From Lathyrus oleraceus (taxonomy: Eukaryota; Streptophyta; Magnoliopsida; Fabales; Fabaceae): a DNA stretch of 64,000 nt. A program made the translations under genes and the position numbers. This document shows, in pieces, positions 10,372-22,500 of the stretch. A model generated the notes under the pieces. That model did not search any database. It was not told the origin of the DNA and was given only the letters and a program-made list of their open reading frames with translations. Positions within the stretch are counted from its first letter, which is position 1. Every line of letters begins with the position of its first letter. The stretch covers positions 297,495,536-297,559,535 of the forward strand of contig NC_066581.1 of assembly GCF_024323335.1 (NCBI RefSeq). The letters are read 5' to 3'.

Positions 10372-12147
10372 CTAGCCGGATGAGGGTCCCACAGATGGCC
10401 CTATCTCATCTTCCATCTTCGCGAACTCTACGGCGAACCTGAGCTCGGTGTTCTCCTGCTGCAATCTCCCCACTTCTTTCTGATGAATCTTCATCTGTCT
10501 GAAGTAGTGATCTCTCTCAGCCATGTAGTGATCCTTCTCGGCAATGATCTTCAGACTCTCTGACTCCTTAACCTTCAGCTTTGCCTCACACTCAGTGATA
10601 ATCCTCAGATTCTCTGACTCCTTAACTTTCAGTTTTGCCTCCCACTCAGCAATGAGGACTCGGACTCGGTCATCCCTCTGATCTCTCACCAAGATTTGCC
10701 TTCTCTTCTCATCTTCAATGACTTTTGAAGCTCTAGCCAATCTTTCTTTGGTGATGTCGTGCTCCCGGTTGGATGATGCCAAGGCTTGGCTGATCTTCCC
10801 ATAATAGGCCGTATCCATCTCGAAGCGCTTTGCTTCCAGGGCATGTCGCTTGTCTTGATCTTCCATCTTCACTCTGATCTCCTGGTTAACCCTCTGAACC
10901 TGAGCAACACTCATCTCCAATTCCGCTTTCTCTGTAAGCAACTGATCTCTGGCCCTCTTCATCTCGAGGAATTCTTCCATGCTGACAGAAGAACTTGGAC
11001 CCTCAATCCTAGGACACACAGGATCACCTCCAGGAAATGGTAGCAATGTAACCTCAATCCTCTTCCGCAACCAATCATCGAACAAAGGAAAATACCGACT
11101 GTTGACTTTGCCATAAGGAACCTTGCCTTTCCTCTGGATATCTCGCCACTCATCCAATACCTGCCTCAGCTTGGTCTGGTTACCATCAATTGGGAAATAA
11201 AAGGACTCCTGAATCTCTCGACTGAGAGGAGGACCCTCTACAGCAAACCCCATCTGTCTCCTGAGAAGCACCGGATTGTAATTAATGCAACCCTGAACTC
11301 CCACCAAAGGCACATTAGGTAAACTCCCACAACTGCATATGAAATCCCAGCCAGCTAAACCGTTATGAGTCCAAGCAATGTCATTAGCCCGCAAACCCAT
11401 CAACCTGAAGGACCACTTGACAGAAGGATCAAGATGAGCAAAAGCACCTCTGGAAGGCAAATACCCCATAAACCACCTGAACAGCAACTGAGCACAGCAC
11501 CTGACCAAACCCCCACGCCGCTTCTCATTCCTATTATGAACCGAGTAGTAAACATCTCCGATCAGAGTAGGAATAGGGTTTCTCTGCATGAACAACCTGA
11601 TAGCATTATGGTCTACAAAGTTCTTCTGATTAGGAAACAGAACAATCCCATAAATGCCCACAGCAATCAGAGCACAAACCGTCTTCCAGTTACCCATAGC
11701 GGCATGTTCCTTGGCATTAGCCTCCAAGAAACTCAAATGAAAACCGGGTACTTTTCCTTTCTCCTTCAAACCCTCCTTGACCATTTCCGGACTCAAATGA
11801 AGAGCACGTGAAATCCCAAGGACATCTGGCTCCGCCCTAGTGACATGGAAAGGAATCTGATCTCGGATCTGCACACCCAACATACTAGCATAGTCCTCCA
11901 TCAGAGGTCCCAACAAATAATCTGGAAATACAAAGCATCTCAGCCCCGGGTCATAGAACTGAAGCAGAGTATGAATGGCACTTCTGTCACTGTCCGTGAG
12001 TCTGAAAACCATCTTCAGGATACTACCGTATGACTCTCTGAACATCCCCACATGGTCGGGTGTAATCAATGCTATCATCTCTTTCAGCACACCAATCTCA
12101 GGATCGAAGAAACTATAGACCACATCATGCTTCAAACCGGTCCTCAT
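10372..12147 (-). CDS. Ogre ORF1 protein (591 aa, intact)
   Basis: Product of the extra ORF found upstream of gag in Ogre elements; its biochemical role is not established. The ATG at 12147 opens an uninterrupted 591-codon frame. Residues 1-385 form a globular region (FFDPEIGVLKEMIALITPDH, YDPGLRCFVFPDYLLGPLME, GNWKTVCALIAVGIYGIVLF, FMGYLPSRGAFAHLD). In legume annotations I believe such proteins carry a DUF7745-type domain. Residues about 390-580 are a long, highly charged coiled coil with an internal duplication (AECEAKLKVKESE-like unit twice). The C-terminus is EDEIGPSVGPSSG. That this frame is intact while gag-pro and RT carry frame breaks is notable. Confidence 0.85.
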   Translation of the reverse strand: MRTGLKHDVVYSFFDPEIGVLKEMIALITPDHVGMFRESYGSILKMVFRLTDSDRSAIHTLLQFYDPGLRCFVFPDYLLGPLMEDYASMLGVQIRDQIPFHVTRAEPDVLGISRALHLSPEMVKEGLKEKGKVPGFHLSFLEANAKEHAAMGNWKTVCALIAVGIYGIVLFPNQKNFVDHNAIRLFMQRNPIPTLIGDVYYSVHNRNEKRRGGLVRCCAQLLFRWFMGYLPSRGAFAHLDPSVKWSFRLMGLRANDIAWTHNGLAGWDFICSCGSLPNVPLVGVQGCINYNPVLLRRQMGFAVEGPPLSREIQESFYFPIDGNQTKLRQVLDEWRDIQRKGKVPYGKVNSRYFPLFDDWLRKRIEVTLLPFPGGDPVCPRIEGPSSSVSMEEFLEMKRARDQLLTEKAELEMSVAQVQRVNQEIRVKMEDQDKRHALEAKRFEMDTAYYGKISQALASSNREHDITKERLARASKVIEDEKRRQILVRDQRDDRVRVLIAEWEAKLKVKESENLRIITECEAKLKVKESESLKIIAEKDHYMAERDHYFRQMKIHQKEVGRLQQENTELRFAVEFAKMEDEIGPSVGPSSG

Positions 12148-13200
12148 ATCTGAGCAGAAAGTCTCTCAACCAGAATCTCAATCAAAAGTGTCCCTGCATA
12201 TGGATAAACATGTGTTAGATGCAATTAATGCAAGATGTAATGATGCTGATGAATGAATGCAATGCGTTGCCATCCTCCAAGCCATCTGATCCTCTGCACT
12301 GAAACCGGTCTCTGAACTGATCATAACCATCTGAGGAATGTACGATCACAAATCTGACCCGCGGGTTCCGAAATAAACGGAAGAAAGATACATCATCATC
12401 ATCATCAGACAATCTCTGAGCAGATACCCACAATGACCTCAGAATCGGCCCAGGGAATCCTGAAATAAACGGATCCCCATTGATAACATCGGCCCGGGGA
12501 ATCCTGAAATAAACGGATCCCCACTGATAAATAACTCGGACAGCACTACGGCGTCACGGCAATAAATGGCCATAAATCCGACTTATAAATATGACTCTGA
12601 TCCACGGAACAAAAGTCACCATCTGAACATGCATCTGAAAGAATCACCCTCCCCTCACAGGTAAATTCTAAACAGGTCATCCTAAGGCGGATAATAGTCT
12701 CGACAATCGGGCAGAGATACTCAATGGGTTTGCCCTTTCGGGTGTGCCATTGTAGCTCTCCTGAGACCGTCTAAACTAAAGATCCGGGAAATGATCGGTC
12801 ACCAGAGTCAACAGCTCAGATGAAGTAACTAAGCCAAAGTGGATACTCCACAGAGGAAAGCACTATCAACTGAACCTCGTCCGGTTTGTGGTACATCACG
12901 CCGCCAGGCACATGTTAACCTAACACGAAAGAGGCGACATGAGACCACACTAGTCCTAGGTGTATACTCGGGCCTGGGTTTTAGCCCCGCTCAGAACACC
13001 CACCCCATAACAGAGGAACCACCTGCACAGAGGACGGCAACATGATAGTATGATGCATGCAAATATTTATGCAAATATATACACTGGTTAGAATAATAAA
13101 TGCAATAAATCAAGTAAAACAAGCAACCTAAACTATCCTAAAACGCTAGGAAGGACTCGCTTAGGGATAATGGACCAGCACAGGTCTACATCATAGAAAG
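12148..13200 (-). other. 5' leader of element A
   Basis: About 1 kb between PBS and ORF1. It holds a 44-bp direct tandem duplication (12444-12531). A short related phrase, GAAATAAACGGA, occurs also at 12370. No ORF or RNA gene recognised. Confidence 0.7.
12444..12531 (-). repeat. 44-bp tandem duplication in the element A leader
   Basis: Two copies (12444-12487 and 12488-12531) differing at a few bases, both containing GGAATCCTGAAATAAACGGA followed by TCCCC. Confidence 0.8.
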
Positions 13201-13218
13201 TCCCCAGCAGAGTCGCCA
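13201..13218 (-). other. Primer-binding site of element A
   Basis: Minus-strand TGGCGACTCTGCTGGGGA, two bases from the LTR end; same tRNA-Arg-type site as in B, E and F. Confidence 0.92.
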
Positions 13219-13617
13219 GCTGTCGCATCCGCGAAAAAACAACCGGCGGGCTGAAACAAAAACAACACAGAGCCGCCACTGCGCGTTATTTATCCCAAGA
13301 TAGGGAAAGGAAACACTCAGAGAAACCTGGAAAGAACATGGTCTTGCGACCAAAGAGAAAGGGTAAGGGAGTCGGTTACACAAGGGGAAGGTATTAGCAC
13401 CCCTCACGTCCGTCGTACTCGACGGGATCCACGTTCTAAGAAAAGAAAAGGTTACTACAACATCACACACACACACAAGGAACGCAGGTGGGGTTAAGAG
13501 AAGGGAGCTCGATAGGACATCGCATCCTATGCCTACATATCTCGTCTAGAACGAGAATCAGAGCTGCTGTAGTTCGGCTCACGCACGCCAAACAAACAAA
13601 CAAACACACAGGCAAAC

Positions 13618-13745
13618 ATGGAGCCTGAATGCCAATCACTGGACTTACATCAGCATCCGAACCAAAACGCACACAAAAGGGCAAACGTGGAGCCCGACCG
13701 CCAATCACTGGACTTACGTCGGCATCCGAACCAAACACACAATCA
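13618..13745 (+). repeat. 69-bp direct duplication inside LTR A
   Basis: Two units starting at 13618 and 13687, sharing CCAATCACTGGACTTAC and GGCATCCGAACCAAA-type sequence, with diverged spacers. Confidence 0.7.
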
Positions 13746-16700
13746 GATAACAGGTAAACACACACAAAGAGAAAAAAAGTGCCCGGAGAGACCTCGCACG
13801 GTCTCCTGCCTACATACCTCGTCTGGAACGAGGATCAGGGCGATGTAGTTCCCCCGAAAGGGAGAAAATCTAGCCAGAAACCAAGGGAAGACACACTACC
13901 AGGGAGCTGTACTCGAGCCTAGTGTTGTCATGCATCATTGCCCTACGTTGAGGTTTCTACCTACTTGCACAACTGCAAGCTAATCCTATCCAGGAAGAAA
14001 GCAAGCATACAAGCATACAAGCAAACAGAGCAAACAAATATTCACAAAGCACACACTATAACCAGTCAAGTGAGGCTCAAACAATGGGTTTGACTGCCGA
14101 AGCAAGTCATCTGTACATGGGTATTGCTCGCTCTTAACCTTGCCATTGCGGGGCTAAGGTGAAGCAGATGAAAGGTGAGTGAAGATTAGACTTCACAGCT
14201 CTTATCCCTGACCAGGGAGAGCTTCAGACAAAGGAGCGTGGGTCCAGAATGGAGGGACCCTTCTACGCTCAAAGACTCTGACTCGATTGTGCAACAGCAC
14301 AGGATCTTGGGTTTGTGTCCCAATGCATCAACACACCGCCGTGTGAGCAGAGGGACGACTCACAGAATAGTGGGGGATAGATTGCATATCCCTTTGATCC
14401 ACCAATTGCCTCATAGAGGTCTTTACCTGCTTGGGCACAAATGTAAACAACCACAAACATCGCCTCTTAAGGAGGACTTCAGACAGTTGCCTGGCCAAGT
14501 AACAGGCCAGGTCTTCTAGACTACATGAAGAACAGAAGTCCTACCTCAAGTGGTTTAAAAACCAAGCAGCAGCAAGCAAGTTCTTAAAGAACTGTAAGCG
14601 ACTAAATGTACCTGAAATCAATCAAGTATCATCAGTACTCAGACAAACAACAATAAACAGCAAATGTTAATCTATACAGACAACACAAATTAAGCAACAC
14701 AGGTTAATGCACATAAGTGCAAGCTATAAGCTCAAGCTCAAGCTTCACAACCTACAAAACAAAGTCAAATTAGTTCTCAACACCCAACAATCTCAATTTA
14801 ATTGACTTGAAGCATCCTCCTTAAGCATTGTGTATTTCATCCTGAAAATCCACACCAAATGTGAGAAACTAGACCACTAGGCCAAGCCTAGGGTCCAAAA
14901 GGGAGAAAAAAATTCTAAACAGCAAGTAATTCTCAACCAAAACCAAATTAACACAAATAGAAAACAAATGCAATTGATCCCACACTCATACCACTCTCCA
15001 ATATCATTTCATGCACAATTTGGTACAAACTAGGTCAAATGCAACATCAAAAGTCCAAACAGAATGACTGCAATAAAAAGCATACCAAACCAATTCCAAA
15101 AATCCTCAAATAATTCACACCTAAATAGGACACAATCAAGATATAGCATGTCAATTTTCAGCTCAATTGGACAAAAGGAACTAGGTCAATGAAAATCAAG
15201 AAATCCAGACACAATTATCCAAGCCAATTCAAGGTATCCACATATGCATTCACTTCAAAAATTCATAACAGAGTGAAAACAACTAAGAAATGAATGGGAC
15301 CAAAAGCATGATGTCCTACAAGGTGTCTACAATCAGCATACCAAATTTCATCCTCATCCAAAACCATATGAGAATTTCACACAAGATTTACCAACATGTG
15401 TCACACAAGCTTGCACAATGAACATACAGAGAAGAAAAATATCAATCAAATTGAAAATGCCATAGAAAAATCCAGAAAAATTCTCATAACATCTCAACAT
15501 GTCAATAATCATCCATGCAAAATTTCAATCCATTCCAACAATCATAGGTCATGCAAATAAATTCATGAATTTGACCTAGCTAGGTGTGACACAAATTGTC
15601 ACACCTAGATTCAAAAAATCATATCTCACTCCACAGGTATCCAAAAATCACAAACTTTATATGTAAATCACCATCAACATGTCTAGAATGAGCTCAAAAA
15701 ATTTCAGGAATTTCTTTAAATGTATGAGCATTTCATGATGAAAATGGCAAAACATATAAAAAATGCACACAAGTCAAACATCCCTAGTCCAAGTCAATAT
15801 TTCACCATGCACAATTTCTAAAATCATGCTCATAAAAAACTAGGGGAAAAAATGGGAGCTATCAAAAAAACCTCATAATTTTTGGACTTTCCACTAATTT
15901 TTTATGAATTTTTTGAGATTTATATGATTTTTAAATAATTATTTAAGTGTTATAATTAATTAATTGGATTTAATGGCAAAACTGTAAATATGCGCTCCCA
16001 GGATCAAAACGCTGCGCTTCATTAACTCGGTGGAGGCGCGTGATTGGTTGGTTTCCGCGGCAAACACGAATTCAAACTGGTTTGGCCACAAAACGGATCA
16101 AACGCATAATTTTTTCCAAAAAATCCTCTTCATCCTCATCGTGTTTTCCAAATTTATCAAGAACACAAGAACATCAAACCCTAACCAAAATCTACAAACG
16201 AGTAACCGTTGGAAAGGTCTCAACGCCAGGAGTACGAATATGTAACCTAATCAACCTAAATCTAACTGTATAAACCGGATCGATCGAATTAGGTTTTGCT
16301 CTCAAATCTTTGAATCAACATAACTTATCCTATGGTTCGCCAAATCAAAAACTAATTATATCATGATAAACTACATCGAGCACTCTTTCAAACGCATATA
16401 CCAATTCATCATATCATGAGATTCGATTTTGAAGTACCTTGAGATGGCAGTGTCGAATCTGGAGGTGTTCGCGCGTGTATTCCCAAAACAGATGAAGAAT
16501 GATGATAGGTGAGTTGACTGGAGGTGTTAGCCTAGCTCGAATTTGCCTCTAATGGAAGAAATCCTCAAACACCATAGTTGAACCTCACTTGGACAGTGGA
16601 GATTGGTGAAGCCTTTGATGTTGATCTTCAAAAACAGTTGAAGAAGATGATAATTGGAAGAAGCAGCAAGAAAAACCACACGATTTGATGGAGAATTGGA

Positions 16701-16817
16701 AGAGTTATGCTTCAATTTGCTTGATGTGTTCTTGAGAGGTTTTAGAAGATTTGGAGGGAAAAGAGGTTGAGATCTTGTGATTTGTGATTCTCATCAAGAG
16801 TTTGTTACAATTAGATG

Positions 16818-16824
16818 TTTATAC
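16818..16824 (-). promoter_or_regulatory. Putative TATA box in LTR A
   Basis: Minus-strand GTATAAA in the context GGGAAGTATAAACATC. The homologous place in the E LTR reads GGGCAAGTATAAGAGC. Conservation between the two families supports a core promoter here. Confidence 0.45.
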
Positions 16825-18230
16825 TTCCCACTAATCAAGCTTTTAATCACTAATTAACAAAATGAAATGTAATTAGCAAAGTGTCATTTTCAAAGGCAAG
16901 GGCAAAATGGTCTTTTCCTATGGGCTCTGTGACAGCTCATTGACAGCTCACACACTCTCAAAATGACATGTGTGAGCTGTTGCAACTTGTCCCACATTGA
17001 TTGGCCATGTAATTTTGATTTTCACCATGTCATAGCATGAAATGCATTTTTCAAGTGCAAGTTCAAAATGAATTGTTCAACCATTGCACCTTGACATGTT
17101 ATGATGATTCAAACCATTTCCAAATAGCATTTGTGAGGTGTTACAAAAATCCCCATTCCAAAATCCCCATTATTTCTCAAGTTGGACCATTTTGCCCCTG
17201 GATCTTTAACTGTACACTTGAAAATTGACTTTTTGCATTGACCATTTTTGATGAATTCCAATTATGCACCATGAAAGTACACGTCAAATGGAGTTTGCAC
17301 ATAAAAAGATCACTCAATTTGGACACTCCATGTGGAAGTTATGCCCCTCTGATTATGGGTCATTTTTGAAATTGAATGGACCATAACTTGTCAACCATAC
17401 ATGGGAATTTCAAGTTCTTGGACTTTTTGGAAAGGTTAGAACAAGATCTACAACTTTCATGTTGAACAAATTTTCATTTGAAGCTTCCTTGGACATGTAA
17501 ATTTGAGGTCAAAAACTTTCCATTTTTGGAAACTTCCATTACAAGTCACTTTCTATTTTTGGCAATTTTTGTTCTGACTTGATTTTCTCCATTCTTGAGC
17601 TTTGAAATGTCAAATAACACTTGTTCCAACATGAATGAAGTGTATCCAACTCTCTCCCACCTCCAAATCCATAAAATCAAGCACAGTTGACCACAGTTGA
17701 CTTTTTCAACTGATAGATAAATTTGGCAATGCACTGATCAATCTGAGCCCCAATCTTCTGATGAAATGGCTCAAGGATGAAACCCTAGCCTCAATAATCT
17801 CCATAAAATCATGGAATGATCCTCATGTCCATCATAGACCCCATCTCCTAGCCATGCCCTGATTGGCCCAATGCAGTTGATTAGGGTTGACTAGTGCTCA
17901 AAACCCTAATCTCAAGGAACATGCTTCAACACTTGATGATGACAAACCATAATGATGATGATGTATCATTTCAATCCCACCAAGATGAAGACCAATCTCC
18001 TTGAGAATCACAAAACCTAATTTGGACCTCCACATCCTCAAATGATTAATGACCAGTCCAATGAAACCCTAGCTTGCACCATGACCTCCTATCTTCTGAT
18101 CAAGACTTGGGGGAATGGCTTGCACAATGTAACCACATGATATGCAATATGCAATGCCTAATGACCTAAAAATGATAGGTAACATGTTATGCTAGTCCCA
18201 AGAGAGGAGGGCAAATTTTGAGGTGTTACA

Positions 18231-19047
18231 GCAAGGAATGTGCTTCAGTCATCACTTAGTATGGACGAGTTATTTTGTATATCTCATTGTAAAAGAGATA
18301 AAGGATACCTTAGAAGTCTCTCATGAAGGAACCGTGGAAGTTAAAAGGTCAACACTGAACACATCATCTCAAGAATAAGAAGTGTTTAGGATAGATCCCA
18401 TAGAATAAATTCTTTACTTGCAGAAAAGATTCACACACTTGAGAAACCACTTCATAGCACTTATAAGAATTTTACTAATGATGAATTAATCTCAAAATAC
18501 TCAGGTCATTAACAGAGACATGTAACTAAAAGTGACAGTAATATCATAAAATAAGAGTCTATCAAAAATGACTTCCGTAGCATTGTTCGGAACACTCCAA
18601 GAGCGTGGGATAGAACTTGAAAGATTGGAGAAGCATGAAGTTCAAGAAAAAATTATGAAAATATTTCCTTAAAGACTAGAGTTAAAAATCATGATAGCAA
18701 TCAAGAGGATGAGTCCATTAATGATGATGATGATCTTATCAAAAGGTTTGAAAAGTTCTTAAGAAAAGAAAGGAAAAAAGGAGATCATTCAGAAAGAAGC
18801 ACAAATAAGGAAGGTTACATGTTTTGAATGTGTAAAAAGAGAACATATCAAGAGTGAATTCCCTACACTTGAAAAAAAGAATAAATACTTCAAAAGTACG
18901 AAGGACAAAAGACCAAAGGAATCACATTTAGCATGGGATGACAATCAAATAAGTTCATCTTCAGATGAAGGTCATACAAATAAGGCATCGATGGCATCAC
19001 ATCATTCAAGTAATGAAGAACACGAGGTTAGTGATTCTGAAAGTAAA
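18231..19047 (+). pseudogene. gag: gag remnant of a SIRE/Maximus-type Ty1/copia element
   Basis: Broken plus-strand coding sequence bordered by the LTR of element A on the left and by a copia element on the right. Recognisable pieces are VALFGTLQERGIELERLEKHE (near 18575-18640), the acidic/basic DDDDLIKRFEKFLRKERKK (near 18730-18780) and the zinc knuckle CFECVKREHIKSEFP (near 18820-18870), where the last cysteine has become Glu/Phe. This order (coiled gag tail, RFNKFLRK-like motif, CCHC knuckle) is typical of the SIRE/Maximus copia lineage. Several stops and frame changes make it non-functional. Its pol is not found to the right, so sequence was lost or rearranged. Confidence 0.7.
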
Positions 19048-19514
19048 TGTGAAATATTGGATCAAACTCTAGTATGGTCGAAGAGTAGCTTCTTGGTTCG
19101 ACAGGACCTTAGCATACCGTCAAAGTATGTTCACATGCTATAGTCAAAGTATGTTAGGATTGTTAGCATGTCGAATTTGGCCTGTTTGTTATGCCCAATT
19201 GTTTAAGTTAGCTTGTTCTCCAAGTTAGCTTGTGTAATAGGCTTATGTGTAAAATCCCATTAGTTTAGTATGTTAGTTTTCTTATAAATAACATACTAGT
19301 CTCTCATCATTGCATAACACAAATCCTAATTAGGGTGAGAGAGGTTATTTGCTATTCTATAACACTTGTAATATTGTTTCAAAAAGAAAGTAAAGAATAA
19401 CAGTTTATAACCAATTTTAATTGTGTTCTTATTGTTTTCTTCATTTATACCCTTGTGGATTTCTTACCGATCAAGAAACCAATTATACTTTATAATTCCG
19501 ACATTGTTTTCACA
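19048..19514 (+). repeat. 5' LTR of the copia element (467 bp)
   Basis: TGTGAAATATTGG... to ...GTTTTCACA. Contains a TATA box (TATAAATA, 19283-19290). The next bases, AATTGGTGCGGTGAGCG, take the PBS position but do not match the TGGTATCAGAGC site usual for plant copia elements. Confidence 0.88.
19283..19290 (+). promoter_or_regulatory. TATA box in the copia 5' LTR
   Basis: TATAAATA in the middle of the LTR. The 3' LTR has lost this segment (around 23790-23805), so only the 5' LTR retains a promoter-like sequence. Confidence 0.5.
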
Positions 19515-19542
19515 ATAAATTGGTGCGGTGAGCGTAGAGAAG

Positions 19543-22500
19543 ATGTCGTCAACAAAATATGAGATTGAAAATTTCACCGGAGTGAACGATTTTGGTCTGT
19601 GGCGCTTAAAGATGAAAGCCCTACTAGTTCAGCAGGGTTGTTTGGAAGCGTTGAAGGGAGCCGCTTCCATGTATGTTGCGTTAAAGGATAAAGAAAATTT
19701 GACTATGGTAGAGAAAGCCCACAACGCCATCTTATTGAGCCTTGGTGATAAGGTTATTTGACAGGTTTCGAAGGAGACGATGACGTCGGGTCTTTGGGAG
19801 AAACTCGAAAGTTTGTATATGACCAAATCACTAGTCAATCGCCTATACCTAAAGCAAGCTCTGTACTCATTCAAGATGAGTGAAGACAAAGTTCTGGCTG
19901 AGCAGTTGGATATGTTCAATAAGTTGATTCTTGATCTTGAAAATATCAATGTAAAAATCAAGGATGAAGATAAAGCGTTGTTACTGTTGTGCGATTTTCC
20001 CAGAACACATGCTCACTTAAAAGAAACTCTCTTGTACAAAAGAGAGTCTTTGACCTTTGAAGAAGTTCAATCAACCTTGTACTATAAGGATTTTAACAAA
20101 TGAAAGGAGCATATGCCATCTTCGACTGGTGAAGGTATGTCGGTTAAGGCAAAATTCACAAAGAGAGATGGCAAGTTCGACAAGAAGAAGGGTAAAAGTC
20201 AGCATAAGTCTTATAGTGGTGATGCATCTGGTATTTGATGTTATAACTGTAAGAAGGAGGGTCATACAAGAATAGTATGCTCTGAACGCCTGAAAGATCA
20301 TGGATGTAAGGATAATGGCAACGCATATATTATTCAAGATGATTTCGACTCATCCGATGTTCTTGTGGTTTTAAGCAGCGACTCAATTAAAAAGTGGATT
20401 ATGGATTCAGGTTGCACTTAGTACATGACTCCAAAAAAATACTTGTTTGAGGAACCATGTCATCAAGATGGTGGATTTGTATTGCTTGGAAACAATAAAG
20501 CTTGCAAGATTACAGGTGTTGGATCTGTGAGATTCAAGCTCCATGATGAATCAATAAGGTTGTTGACTGAAGTCAGGTGTACTTGATTCGAAAAGAAATT
20601 TGATTTCTCTTGGTGAATTCGACAAGAAAGGATATGTTTTCTAAGGAGATAAAAGTATTCTAAAAGTCATGAAGGGGTCGAAGAAAGTCTTAAGAGGCGT
20701 AAAGAAACAAGGCTTGCATACCCTTGAGGATGAAGTTGTTAGTGGTTCTGCAAATGTTGCATCCACGAAACCTTTTTCGAAAACAGAAATTTGGCACATG
20801 AAATTGGGCCATGTCAGTTAAAGGGGTCTTGTCGAATTGGGGAAACAAAATCTACTTGGTGGAGACAAAGTCAAAAAGCTGGAGTTTTATGAACCTTTGC
20901 ACTTGGAAAATCTTGCAGATTGAAGTTAAATAAAGGCAAACAAAGAACACATGGATCCCTTGATTACATCTGTGCTGATATTTGGGGGCCTGCGAGATGT
21001 TCATCACATTCAAGAGCAAGGTATTTTCTATCCATGGTTGATGATTATTCCATAAATTTATGGGTATTCATCCAGAAGACTAAGGATGAATCTTTTGAGA
21101 ACTTCAAAAGTTGGAAGACTCTGGTCAAAAATCAGACTGGCAGGAAGGTCAAGAGGTTGAGAACCGACAATGGCCTTGAATTTTGCAATGAGGCGCTCGG
21201 CAGTTCTTGTGCATCCTCTGGTATTGCAAGACACATAACTACTGCAGGTACTCCCTAACAGAATGGTTTGGCTGAAAGGTTTAATCGAACCATTTTAGAA
21301 AGAGTTAGATGCATGTTGACTAGTGTTGGGTTAAAGAAGGTGTTTTGGGAAGAGGTTGTTTCGACAATAACATATATGATAAAAAGATGTCCTTCGACCG
21401 TGTTAGATATGAGTACACCTTAAGAAATTCGCCCAGGACATCCATCAGATCTCGACAAACTTAGAGTATTTAGCTGCATAACCTATTCTCACATTAGGCA
21501 AGACAAGGTCGAACCTAGTGCTCTGAGATGCATGTTCATGGGATACCCTGAAGGAGTCAAAGCTTATAGACTATGATGCCTATATCTAGGTCATAGAAGG
21601 TATATCACCAGTCGAGATGTAGTTTTCAATGAAGTTGAGATGGATTTCAAAAAAACTTATGACGTTAGTCGAAGTGCACAGATATCTGAAGAAGAGATGG
21701 AACGAATAAGAAAATATTCCTATTGAGGTGGAGCATGTCGATGCTGAATTATGAATCCCAGATCAAGTTGAAGAAAAAGCACAAGATGAAGATATTGAGG
21801 AAGATGAGGAAATTGTCGATGACTACCTGTTGGAAAGAGATAGGCCAGGAAGAGTCATCAAGCCACCTCAAAGACTTGGGTATGCAGATCTCATAACTTA
21901 TGCCTTAATCTCTGCAAGTGAGGTTCTAGATGAAGAACCTAAAGACTATAAGGAAGTTATAAGGAGTCGAAATAAGACTGAATGGATGAAGGTCATGGAT
22001 GATAAGATGAAGTCTCTTCATGATAACCACACTTGGGAATTGATCAAGAAACCTGCTGGAGACAGGTTAATCAGTTGTAAGTGGATTTTCAATGTTAAGG
22101 AAGGAAGAATGAGTGACGTCGAAGAGATACAAGGCAAGATTGGTCGCAAGGGATTTCACTCAGAAAGAATGTGTCGACTTCAATGATGTATTCTCTCCTG
22201 TTGTGAAGTACAAATCCATTCAAATGTTACTTGCCATAATGGCACAGTTTGACCTATAACTGGAACAAATGGATGTGAAGACTGCTTTCTTGTATCAATA
22301 TCTAGATGAAACAATCTTGATGAGGAAACCTAAAGGGTATGTAGAAAAGGTTAAGGAAGATTATATGTGAAAGTTGGATAGATCTTTATATGGACTGAAA
22401 CAATCTCCTCGACAGTGGCATAAGAGATTTGACAAGTTCATGGCATACATAGATTTCATTAGAAGTCAGTTCGACCACTGTGTTTACTTCAGATTTTGAC

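Larger units (their letters stand above)
4166..18230 (-). mobile_element. Element A: Ogre retrotransposon, 3' part cut off by element B
   Basis: Minus strand. From right to left: 5' LTR 13221-18230, PBS 13201-13218, leader, ORF1, gag, protease, intron, RT-RNase H. Integrase and the 3' LTR would lie left of the B insertion, outside the window. ORF1 before gag, the intron between protease and RT, and the 5-kb LTR are diagnostic of Ogre. ORF1 is intact, gag and protease are in different frames, and RT carries a 2-base deletion. The LTR begins TGTAACACC and ends GATGCGACA. Confidence 0.92.
13221..18230 (-). repeat. 5' LTR of element A (5010 bp)
   Basis: Begins TGTAACACCTCAAAATTTGC at 18230 and ends GATGCGACA at 13221, directly before the PBS. 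It contains short internal duplications (13618-13745, and a CTCGTCTRGAACGAG palindrome at 13540 and 13820). The part around 14210-14510 is homologous to the element E LTR (33200-33510, opposite orientation in the window). The flanking base run GCAAG (18231-18235) should be one TSD copy; its partner is outside the window. ORFs inside (14238-14519, 16030-16273) are not convincing genes. Confidence 0.88.
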
